This document shows positions 1 through 5,729 of a stretch of DNA of 7,066 bases, one piece after another; position 1 is the stretch's first letter; every line of letters begins with the position of its first letter. A program made the position numbers and the translations under genes. Below the pieces are notes generated by a model. That model was given only the letters and a program-made list of their open reading frames with translations. It made no database searches and had not been told where the DNA came from. The DNA lies in NCBI GenBank assembly GCA_900752275.1, contig CAADUS010000252.1, forward strand, positions 1 to 7,066. The letters run 5' to 3'. This stretch comes from an uncultured Collinsella sp. (GTDB taxonomy: Bacteria > Actinomycetota > Coriobacteriia > Coriobacteriales > Coriobacteriaceae).

Positions 1-1
1 C

Positions 2-118
2 AAGATCGTCTCCCCGATGGTCACCTACACCATCACCGAGCGCCTGAGCTGCCATCTCGAGCACGTCCGCAACCACCCGCTCACCACGCGTCGCTACTAC
101 CACCAGATGAACTACTAA
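2..118 (+). CDS. C-terminal end of a probable SIS-domain sugar isomerase/deglycase (partial)
   Basis: The reading frame is open from the window edge and ends at TAA 116-118, leaving 38 residues. The visible tail runs through ITERLSCHLEHVRNHPL and ends TTRRYYHQMNY. A final 'HPL-x-TRRYY-x(4)-Y' resembles, from memory, the extreme C-terminus of SIS-domain proteins of the FrlB/GfrF (fructoselysine- or glucoselysine-6-phosphate deglycase) and AgaS-like groups. Those genes commonly sit beside mannose-family PTS genes, as EIIC and EIID do here. If the assignment is right, the enzyme would act in the cytoplasm on the phosphorylated sugar or Amadori product delivered by the PTS. Only the tail is visible, with no catalytic residues, so the family call is an inference; another enzyme of the same operon type is possible. 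A strong hairpin follows 21 bases after the stop. Confidence 0.45.
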   Translation, partial: KIVSPMVTYTITERLSCHLEHVRNHPLTTRRYYHQMNY

Positions 119-139
119 TCCTTTCAAATTGCTGCTGTT

Positions 140-178
140 GCCTGCAGGCGAGCTGTTCTGAACGTCTCGCCTGCAGGC
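140..178 (+). terminator. 13-bp perfect hairpin between the partial gene and EIIC (terminator or intercistronic stem-loop)
   Basis: Positions 140-152 (GCCTGCAGGCGAG) pair perfectly with 166-178 around a 13-base loop. The stem is followed by TTATTTCT (179-186), a short, imperfect T-tract. The shape suits a rho-independent terminator or attenuator ending the upstream gene's transcript. It also suits a stabilising or processing stem between operon members, which are common where genes of one operon need different expression. No convincing promoter is visible between it and EIIC, so full termination would leave EIIC and EIID without an obvious source of transcript. Confidence 0.5.
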
Positions 179-199
179 TTATTTCTGGGGTTAATCAGA

Positions 200-241
200 A
201 TAGCTGCCCAGTACCTCCTAGTTGCGCTGGTCGCATTATGG
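200..241 (+). pseudogene. Displaced N-terminal coding fragment of EIIC (out of frame, no start codon)
   Basis: Read in the frame starting at 203, the sequence gives AAQYLLVALVALW, a hydrophobic stretch typical of the first helix of mannose-type EIIC proteins. It stops being sensible at TGG 239-241. The continuation ASVDEQAFGITM begins at GCG 241-243 in the next frame, so the two halves join if one G is added (TGGCG to TGGGCG). In the fragment's frame no ATG, GTG or TTG occurs from the TAA at 116-118 to this point. ATA at 200-202, nine bases after GGGG (187-190), sits where a start would be expected. Both lesions are read directly from the bases; that they represent decay rather than a sequence error is undecided. 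Confidence 0.6.
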
Positions 242-972
242 CGTCTGTGGACGAGCAAGCATTTGGCATTACGATGCTTGGTCGTCCGCTGTTTACGAGC
301 CTGTTTGTCGGCTTGATCCTTGGCGATGTCCAGCAGGGCGTTATCGTCGGCGCTGCTTTGGAGTCCATGTTCATGGGCGCCATCATGGTCGGCGCGGCGG
401 TTCCTCCCGAGGTCTATGCCTCCGGCGTGCTTGGCTGCGCGTTTGCCGTCATTACGGGTACGGGCACGGCAACTGCCGTCGCGCTCGCCCTTCCCGTCTC
501 CGTCTTCCTTCAGGTGTGGCGCAACTTCTGCTACGCCGTTCCGGGTGCCTTTGCCTGCAAGAAGATTGAGACCGCTCTGGCAAATCGCGATCTTGCCAAG
601 GCAAATCTGTACCATCTGACCATCGTGCCGCTGTCGATTGGCATTCCGTCTGCACTGCTGGTGTTTTGCTCGCTGTTCTTTGGTGCCGACCTCATCAACA
701 ATGCGCTTAACGCTATTCCGCAGTTTGTGATGGACGGCCTCAACGTTGCGTCCGGCGTCATGGTCTGCATCGGCTTCGCACTTCTTATTAGGACCATGGG
801 CGATAACAAGCTGCTTCCTTGGCTGTTCCTGGGATTCATTATGGTCATCTACCTCAAGATGGACGTTATCGGCGTCGCCGCAGCTGCCATTTGCGTCGCA
901 CTGCTCCTGGCCTTCCGCGAGGGCTCGTCCGGTCCGCAGACGGTTGCTGCAGATGAAGAGGAGGACTTCTAA
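238..972 (+). CDS. PTS mannose/sorbose-family EIIC permease subunit (N-terminus truncated by frameshift)
   Basis: This is an integral membrane EIIC subunit that, with EIID, forms the sugar channel of a mannose-family phosphotransferase system. Family signs are VDEQAFGITMLGRPLF near the start, VGLILGDVQQGVIVGAALE, a PPEVYASG segment around residue 60, and IPQFVMDGLNVASG in the C-terminal half. Most of the 244 residues are hydrophobic helices, and the tail is acidic (ADEEEDF). Family members usually carry about 15-20 further residues making up the start of helix 1; here these lie upstream in another frame, implying one lost G near 239-241. ATG 238 is therefore only the first ATG of the surviving frame. 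It has no Shine-Dalgarno sequence, so efficient initiation is doubtful. The stop TAA (970-972) overlaps the EIID ATG. The substrate cannot be deduced; EIIA and EIIB are outside the window. Confidence 0.85.
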   Translation: MASVDEQAFGITMLGRPLFTSLFVGLILGDVQQGVIVGAALESMFMGAIMVGAAVPPEVYASGVLGCAFAVITGTGTATAVALALPVSVFLQVWRNFCYAVPGAFACKKIETALANRDLAKANLYHLTIVPLSIGIPSALLVFCSLFFGADLINNALNAIPQFVMDGLNVASGVMVCIGFALLIRTMGDNKLLPWLFLGFIMVIYLKMDVIGVAAAAICVALLLAFREGSSGPQTVAADEEEDF

Positions 973-1820
973 TGGCTACCCAGAACACCGACCTCAAAGA
1001 GGCCAAGAAGGACGCGATTATGAGCCCCGATATGTATCGGAGCATGTTCCTTCGCCAGTTTACGAGCCAGTGCTCGCAGTCGTACGACAAGATGATGGCA
1101 ATGGGCTTCATGTACACCATTCAGAAGCCCCTGCGAAAGATCTATCCCAACGACGACGATTACTATGCGGCGCTCGATCGCCATACCGAGTTCTTTAACA
1201 TCACGCCTCATGTCCTTCCGTTTGTAGCCGGCCTAACGGTTTCGATGGAAGAGCAGGCGGCTGCCGATAAGAACTTCGACACGTCCTCGATTAACGCCAT
1301 GAAGGTCGGCCTCATGGGACCGCTTTCCGGCATTGGCGATTCGTTCTACTGGGGTACGTTCCGCGTGGTCGCCGCCGGCATTGGTATTGGTATCGCTTCG
1401 ACGGGCAACCCGCTCGGCCCCATCGTGTACGCGCTCATCTACTCCGTGATTAACTTTGCAACGCGTATCGTCGCAGCCCATCTGGGTTACGACCTGGGAA
1501 CCAAGTTCCTGCAGCAGTCCGAAGAGAACAACCTTATGTCTCGCATGACGCATGCTGCCGGTGTCCTCGGAATGACCGTTATCGGCGCCATGATTGCGGC
1601 ACAGGTCTCACTGTCCACTGCTTTGACCTTTGACGTGGGTGGTTCGGAGATTGTCCTGCAGGATCTGTTCGATTCGATCTTCCCCGGCCTGCTGCCCTTG
1701 CTGGCAACGTTCGCTTGCGTTGCCCTCTATAAAAAGGGTGTCAAGACCATTTGGATTATTATTGGCATCTTCGCGATCTGCATCATCGGAACGGGTTTGG
1801 GAGTGTTCGCGGCGGCGTAA
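972..1820 (+). CDS. PTS mannose/sorbose-family EIID permease subunit
   Basis: A 282-aa EIID subunit, the usual length for the family. It partners EIIC in the membrane to translocate and help phosphorylate the sugar. Diagnostic segments are MYRSMFLRQF with YDKMMAMGFMY near residues 17-47, FNITPHVLPFVAGL followed by SMEEQ around residues 75-95, and the hallmark GLMGPLSGIGDSFYWGT at residues 113-129. Hydrophobic helices fill the C-terminal half, including one ending near the last residue. The start is secure: ATG 972 overlaps the EIIC stop (TAATG) and follows AGAGGAGG at 957-964, so translation is probably coupled to EIIC. If EIIC is poorly translated, EIID can still load ribosomes from this strong site. 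The gene is intact and ends 45 bases before an intrinsic terminator, so it closes the operon. Confidence 0.95.
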   Translation: MATQNTDLKEAKKDAIMSPDMYRSMFLRQFTSQCSQSYDKMMAMGFMYTIQKPLRKIYPNDDDYYAALDRHTEFFNITPHVLPFVAGLTVSMEEQAAADKNFDTSSINAMKVGLMGPLSGIGDSFYWGTFRVVAAGIGIGIASTGNPLGPIVYALIYSVINFATRIVAAHLGYDLGTKFLQQSEENNLMSRMTHAAGVLGMTVIGAMIAAQVSLSTALTFDVGGSEIVLQDLFDSIFPGLLPLLATFACVALYKKGVKTIWIIIGIFAICIIGTGLGVFAAA

Positions 1821-1865
1821 TGTTGACTGCTACGCTCGCGCGTTGGATAACTAACTGACCGTTTG

Positions 1866-1901
1866 AAAACGGGGCTCGGCGTAAGGCCGGCCCCGTTTTT
1901 T
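1866..1901 (+). terminator. Intrinsic terminator of the PTS operon
   Basis: AAAACGGGGC (1866-1875) pairs with GCCCCGTTTT (1890-1899). An inner CGGC/GCCG stem (1877-1880 with 1886-1889) has a single bulged T and a five-base loop. The stem ends in a T-run (TTTTTT at 1896-1901, then G and TTT). The G+C-rich stem plus T-run is a classic rho-independent terminator placed just downstream of EIID. It separates the PTS operon from the repeat-rich region. Confidence 0.92.
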
Positions 1902-1952
1902 GTTTGAGGGATTTTCCGACCGTCCAAAAATCCACGCTCGTCCATCACTCAC

Positions 1953-2030
1953 GTATCTCTCATCTCTCATTCGTCACTAATACGAGAGATAACTGAAAGA
2001 CGAGAGATAAATATGAGAGATAACTGAGCA
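1953..2030. repeat. GAGAGATAA array, module 1
   Basis: The module has three direct copies of GAGAGATAA at 1984-1992, 2002-2010 and 2015-2023, with start-to-start spacings of 18 and 13. An inverted near-copy (8 of 9, GTATCTCTC) lies upstream at 1953-1961. From 1956 it aligns without gaps to module 2 at an offset of 165 bp, with 64 of 75 bases identical. The differences fall mostly between the 9-mers, which suggests the 9-mer is what selection keeps. The block lies 222-298 bp before the AlbA_2 gene's ATG and after the PTS terminator, so it probably belongs to the AlbA_2 gene. Likely a multi-site operator; the binding protein is unknown. Confidence 0.8.
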
Positions 2031-2051
2031 GCAAAGAGACAAGAAATCACG

Positions 2052-2066
2052 GTATTGTCTCAATAC
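2052..2066. promoter_or_regulatory. Short perfect palindrome between the two repeat modules
   Basis: GTATTG, a three-base TCT spacer and CAATAC form a perfect 6+6 inverted repeat. It lies in the unique spacer separating the two GAGAGATAA modules. It could be a separate operator half-site pair, or it may be chance. A weak promoter-like pair (TTGTTC at 2070-2075, TTAAAT at 2093-2098, 17-bp spacer) lies just downstream but matches consensus poorly. Confidence 0.3.
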
Positions 2067-2117
2067 TGATTGTTCTACCAGCAAAAACATGTTTAAATGA
2101 AACAGATGGTAGATATC

Positions 2118-2195
2118 TTATCTCTCATCTTTCACTCATCTCTAATACGAGAGATAACAGAGAGACAAGAGATAATTACGAGAGATAACTGAGAG
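2118..2195. repeat. GAGAGATAA array, module 2
   Basis: Second copy of the module. It has a perfect inverted 9-mer (TTATCTCTC, 2118-2126), then GAGAGATAA at 2149-2157, a one-mismatch copy (AAGAGATAA) at 2167-2175 and a perfect copy at 2180-2188. The 18- and 13-base spacings are the same as in module 1. It ends 55 bases before the ATG of the AlbA_2 gene, where a promoter or 5' leader would lie, so a protein bound here could block or recruit polymerase. TAATAC (2143-2148), kept in both modules, is the only faintly -10-like element. Confidence 0.8.
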
Positions 2196-2250
2196 ACGAA
2201 GGAAAACTATTCGCGGCATTCTCCGCCGGACCGAGCGAAAGGACGTGCAG

Positions 2251-3717
2251 ATGAACGAGAACGAGCTGATCGGTCTGCTCGAGTCTTTAAGGCGCATGGG
2301 CTCGGACGATCTTAACGTCGAGGTCAAGGAGAGCGCCACGACGCTTTCCCGCGACGTATGGGAAACGGTTAGTGCATTCGCGAATACCGCTGGCGGAATT
2401 ATCGTGCTCGGCGTGAGCGAGCGCGCGGGCTTTGTCCCGGTTGAGAACTTTGAGACCGAGAAGGTGCTCAACCAATTCGTAGCGGGCATGGGTGATGCCG
2501 GCGGTCGCGGAAAACTGGCCAATCCGCCCAAATACACCATTGAACGCGTGGAGCTCCAGGGCACCGTGGTTCTGGTCATCACAATTGAGGAGCTCGACCC
2601 GTCGAGCAAGCCTTGTTATGTCATAGAGCGGGGCGCTCAAGGCGGCAGCTACAAACGCATCGATGACAAAGATGTTCCGCTTTCGTCGACCGAGGTCCTG
2701 TCCTTGTCGTCGTATGAGCGGACGAGCCCCAGTGATCGCGACGCAGTGCCGGGCGCGGGTGTGGGCGACCTCGACGAGGCCCTGATCGACCGCACGATAG
2801 AGCGTGTTTTCTCGCTGACGCCCCGAGCTATGCACGGTGCGACGGACAAGAAAACAAAGCTGGAGCGCCTGAATTTCCTCGATTCCCAAGGCAACGTGAC
2901 TAAGGCCGGACTCCTGGTTGCGGGCGCCTATCCTCAGCAGTTCTACCCCAAGCTCTTTATCGATGTGGCGGTCTATGCCGGAACGCAGAAGGGCGCGGCG
3001 GGGTCGTTGAGGTTCATGGACCGTACGATCTGCGAGGGAACGTTGGGCGAAATGATCTCGGATGCCGTCGCGGCGGTCGCCAAGAATTTGCGACGAACCT
3101 CGATGATCAAAGGCGTCTCGCGTGTCGACTCGCTGGAGATTCCCGAGGAGGTCCTGCGCGAGGCAATTGCCAACGCCGTAATCCACCGAGAATACGGAGA
3201 CCGGTTCTGTGGGCAGTCGATCGCTGTTGACGTCTTTGATGACCGTATCGAAGTGACGAACCCCGGCGGCCTATACGGAGGAAAGACTCGCGAGAACCTG
3301 TTTGACGGCAGCTCCCGATGTCGCAATGCGACGCTTGTAAAGCTCATGTCGCTTGTCCCATTGCCCGACGGTGCGGGCTCTCCTGCCGAAGGCAACGGGT
3401 CGGGCATTCCAATGATGCTCGATGCCATGCGTGCGCAAGGTCTGGCCGAGCCATTGTTTTGCCCGGGTTTCGATCGATTCAAGGTTGTCCTCTACCGAGC
3501 GAAGGTTGAGCAAATCGATCATGGCGGGGACTTAATTGTGGCGGCACTCAAGCGCAACGGCGAACTGGGAACACGTGAGCTGGCAGAACGTACGGGGCTT
3601 ACAATTTCCCAGGTTAGGTCGCGCGTCAACGCGCTCATTGCTCAAGGCGAGCTTGAGCCCACGGCGCCGGCGACGAGCCGCAACCGCAAGTATCGACTGT
3701 CGGAGCGCGTGGGATAG
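2251..3717 (+). CDS. AlbA_2 (Schlafen-like) / ATPase / winged-helix putative regulator
   Basis: A 488-aa three-part protein. Residues about 20-140 match the AlbA_2 (Schlafen) domain: EVKES (24-28), then a stretch like TVSAFANTAGGIIVLGV, and a closing GGSYKRIDD. Residues about 290-400 match the GHKL-type ATPase domain of COG2865 proteins: PEEVLREAIANAVIHREYG (298-316) and IEVTNPGGL (333-341). Residues about 431-475 form a winged helix (LGTRELAERTGLTISQVRSR). Relatives are annotated as ATP-binding DNA-binding proteins or transcriptional regulators; their biochemistry is poorly known. ATG 2251 is chosen because AAAGGA (2238-2243) sits seven bases upstream; the in-frame GTG at 2245 is only one base from that site. 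The two GAGAGATAA modules lie directly upstream, so autoregulation is a reasonable inference. The gene is intact and monocistronic, with a convergent gene downstream. Confidence 0.88.
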   Translation: MNENELIGLLESLRRMGSDDLNVEVKESATTLSRDVWETVSAFANTAGGIIVLGVSERAGFVPVENFETEKVLNQFVAGMGDAGGRGKLANPPKYTIERVELQGTVVLVITIEELDPSSKPCYVIERGAQGGSYKRIDDKDVPLSSTEVLSLSSYERTSPSDRDAVPGAGVGDLDEALIDRTIERVFSLTPRAMHGATDKKTKLERLNFLDSQGNVTKAGLLVAGAYPQQFYPKLFIDVAVYAGTQKGAAGSLRFMDRTICEGTLGEMISDAVAAVAKNLRRTSMIKGVSRVDSLEIPEEVLREAIANAVIHREYGDRFCGQSIAVDVFDDRIEVTNPGGLYGGKTRENLFDGSSRCRNATLVKLMSLVPLPDGAGSPAEGNGSGIPMMLDAMRAQGLAEPLFCPGFDRFKVVLYRAKVEQIDHGGDLIVAALKRNGELGTRELAERTGLTISQVRSRVNALIAQGELEPTAPATSRNRKYRLSERVG

Positions 3718-3726
3718 ATGCGTTAG

Positions 3727-3767
3727 TGGACGAGGCGACCCAATAATCGACCCTCGATTGGCGTCCA
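3727..3767. other. Imperfect hairpin between convergent genes
   Basis: TGGACG (3727-3732) plus CCAAT (3740-3744) can pair with ATTGG (3757-3761) plus CGTCCA (3762-3767), with a seven-base bulge on the left arm. The centre also contains AATCGA-CCC-TCGATT as an alternative small stem. It lies between the stops of two convergent genes (3717 and 3818), where a bidirectional terminator would be useful. Neither strand has a T-run next to it, so terminator function is doubtful. Nothing else is seen between the two genes. Confidence 0.25.
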
Positions 3768-3817
3768 TTAAGGTAAAGCGGTTGTTGCCCAGTCGACGGT
3801 GATGCTAAAGACTCGGC

Positions 3818-4309
3818 TTACGCCGGCATGGCCCCGAACCCGTCTATCAGGAACAGCCTGAGAACCAGCTTGATGACATTTCCCGGTTTGACTTCTGCCG
3901 CGTCAAAGACGTGGCGCTCGGCGAGCTCGCTGCAGTATGCATAGATGTCGCGGATAAGGTCCGCGCCCGAAAGCGTAAACATGTAGCCTGCGTCCGAAAG
4001 CGCATTGGGCGCGGCGGGCAACTTGGCCATGTGGCAGAACGTTTGCAGGTCGGGCGCCATAACGTTCTGGTAGTCGAGGTGGCCGTTGGCATCCTGCGCG
4101 GCAAGCTCCAATTGGCGCACAAAATCCAGCGCCGCCGCTAACACAAAGCTCGGCGTAGGCGCATTGACGTCCTGAGTGGTCGCCACAAGCCTGCCCGCCG
4201 CCTGCGTGACAAGCCAAGCGACCTCGCGCTGGCAACGCACGGCCTTGCGCGTAACCGGCTTGATGGACGAAGAAGAAACGCTCCCCTTAGGCGGATTCGA
4301 AGCAGCCAT
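3818..4309 (-). CDS. Hypothetical protein, 163 aa
   Basis: I do not recognise a family. The start is well supported: on the minus strand GGGAGGG lies about four bases before the ATG (4309-4307), and TAA is at 3820-3818. The N-terminal 25 residues are polar and Ser/Lys/Arg-rich (GSVSSSSIKPVTRKAVR) and look disordered. The rest reads as mostly alpha-helical, with conserved-looking stretches such as FVLAAALDFVRQLELAAQD and GADLIRDIYAYCSEL, ending in a hydrophobic segment VIKLVLRLFLIDGFGAMPA. There is no signal peptide, no clear membrane helix pair, no Cys pair and no obvious catalytic motif. It is probably a cytosolic helical protein. It is transcribed alone: convergent with the AlbA_2 gene and divergent from the HNH gene. 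Confidence 0.72.
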   Translation of the reverse strand: MAASNPPKGSVSSSSIKPVTRKAVRCQREVAWLVTQAAGRLVATTQDVNAPTPSFVLAAALDFVRQLELAAQDANGHLDYQNVMAPDLQTFCHMAKLPAAPNALSDAGYMFTLSGADLIRDIYAYCSELAERHVFDAAEVKPGNVIKLVLRLFLIDGFGAMPA

Positions 4310-4366
4310 AAGACCCTCCCATGAACAATCCGGTCCAACAAGCCCGGATGAAACACGTGCTACATC

Positions 4367-4372
4367 AGTATA
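4367..4372 (-). promoter_or_regulatory. Possible -10 box for the 163-aa gene
   Basis: On the minus strand these bases read TATACT, five of six matches to the -10 consensus, about 57 bases upstream of the start codon of the minus-strand gene. No good -35 is found at 16-18 bp. The remainder of the 215-bp divergent region up to the HNH gene shows no clear promoter on the plus strand; TTGACT at 4463-4468 has no -10 partner at a normal distance. Confidence 0.3.
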
Positions 4373-4524
4373 CAGGGGAGTAGGGTAGCGGGGTACGAGC
4401 GCGCCAGCGGCAAACCGAGAGCATCAACGATGTGCCGATCGCGGAATGAGATCTCGTAATAATTGACTCTCGGTCATATTATTGAGGGGCATGACTCGCG
4501 TTCGTATGGTTGTAGGTGCTGGCG

Positions 4525-5607
4525 ATGAACGACATTGACCTTGCTGTTCCGTTGATGGATGGACCAAGCTATGACCGTGCCTGCAGTCTCGTGCCTTCTG
4601 AATACGTTGAGGCATGGGAGTGGTTTCTGGGTGAGGAGCAGCGCGGCGGCGTTTGGACCAGTCTTCCGCACCACACCAAGGAAGATAGCCCTCAGTATCA
4701 GTATCGTTTGAGAATTGGCTCGGACTTCTTTCCCGTAACGCGGGATTCAGGGATCTTCTGGCCGGGCCAGGATCGGGTGAAGCAAGATCCCAATAAGATC
4801 TTTGCGCTTTCGGTCCATAACTCTAAAAAGAGCTTCTACACCGATGTGCCTCCGCTCTATTTGGACGATGGTACGTGGGTCATTAAGTATTCGGTCCAAG
4901 CGCCAGGCGCCGTTGGTTCTCGAGACCAGAATTACAACCGTAAAATGCTCAACTGCATGGAATGTGGCGTCCCAGTCGGAGTCATATTTGCAACCGAGGT
5001 GGGCTATAAGGTGCTCGGCCTTGCGTTTGTTGAGCGGTTCGAGCCCGAAAACGGATGGTTTGTTCTGCACGGTCCTGTTCATAAAGGCGGACCGGACCCT
5101 CGTTTTGCGCCCGACATGAGTTATCTGAAGCACATACCCGTCGATATTGAGTTTGCCGGACAGGGTGTGACCGACGACGAAAAGGTCCGCTATGCGTTAA
5201 GGCGCGAGCGATTGGGGCAGCAATGGTTCCGCAAGCAGCTCGTTGCCGCCTATGATGGCCGTTGCGCGGTGTCGGACTGCGGCGTCAGCGAAGCTCTGGA
5301 GGCTGCACATATCGAGAATTACTCGGGACCCAAATCGCAGGTTGCCAGCAACGGTATTCTGCTTCGGCGCGATCTTCATTCCCTATTTGATGCTCACCTG
5401 ATTTCGTTTGAGCCTGTTTGCGGAGAATATCGGCTGTGCGGATCGTACCTGCTGGATAAGACCGACTACGCTTCCTTTGCGGGTGCGACGCTAAGGCAGC
5501 CGAATGAGCGTCAGTGGCGACCCGATACGGTGTTTCTTGAGGCCCATCGCATTGAGTTCGATCGCTCGGAAAAGAAGCGTGAAAAGGCGGGGCTTCTGCC
5601 GTATTAG
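4525..5607 (+). CDS. HNH endonuclease with N-terminal SRA/YDG-like domain; candidate type IV restriction enzyme
   Basis: A 360-aa protein. The C-terminal HNH_2-type nuclease is clear: CX4C (C247, C252), AAH with H262, NGILL with N276, and DLHSLFD with H285, so the usual H-N-H residues are present. These domains bind a divalent metal and cut DNA. Residues about 60-185 resemble SRA/YDG-type readers of modified cytosine: GIFWPGQ (76-82), DDGTWVIKYSVQ (114-125), NRKMLNCMECGVPVGVIF (138-155) and KVLGLAFVERF. That order recalls the SRA pattern 'GI-(H)RP...Y..D..D-I-Y...N.AL...G.PV.V.R...Y.Y.GLY.V', but the match is from memory and weak in detail. Known SRA-HNH proteins are modification-dependent restriction enzymes, hence the inferred role. 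ATG 4525 follows AGGTG (4514-4518); GTG 4516 overlaps that site, and TAG at 4513-4515 closes the frame. No partner methyltransferase is present. Confidence 0.82.
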   Translation: MNDIDLAVPLMDGPSYDRACSLVPSEYVEAWEWFLGEEQRGGVWTSLPHHTKEDSPQYQYRLRIGSDFFPVTRDSGIFWPGQDRVKQDPNKIFALSVHNSKKSFYTDVPPLYLDDGTWVIKYSVQAPGAVGSRDQNYNRKMLNCMECGVPVGVIFATEVGYKVLGLAFVERFEPENGWFVLHGPVHKGGPDPRFAPDMSYLKHIPVDIEFAGQGVTDDEKVRYALRRERLGQQWFRKQLVAAYDGRCAVSDCGVSEALEAAHIENYSGPKSQVASNGILLRRDLHSLFDAHLISFEPVCGEYRLCGSYLLDKTDYASFAGATLRQPNERQWRPDTVFLEAHRIEFDRSEKKREKAGLLPY

Positions 5608-5729
5608 CGTATTTGGCTTTGGCATTCTTTGACGATCGTGTTGTTTGATCGGATCGCGTGGCGATGCAATCTCGCGCCCGCCCGCCGGTGCATGCTCTTC
5701 CTAATTTGTATAGCGAGAGGGGAGCGTGT

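Noticed and set aside
1953..2195. CRISPR array
   Set aside because: The repeated unit is only 9 bases with 4-9 base gaps, appears in both orientations and has just two larger modules; there are no uniform spacers and no cas genes.
2287..3186. Long minus-strand open frame opposite the AlbA_2 gene
   Set aside because: It is antisense to a clear protein-coding gene, with Arg/His-rich composition typical of a shadow frame in G+C-rich DNA.
4463..4482. Promoter for the HNH gene from TTGACT and TATTAT
   Set aside because: The spacing between the two boxes is only 8 bases, far from the usual 16-18.
5629..5657. Promoter for the small CxxC gene from TTGACG at 5629
   Set aside because: No -10-like hexamer is found 16-18 bases downstream.
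5658..5729. Longer start (GTG 5658) for the small CxxC protein
   Set aside because: There is no good ribosome site, while ATG 5730 has GAGAGGGGAG six bases upstream.
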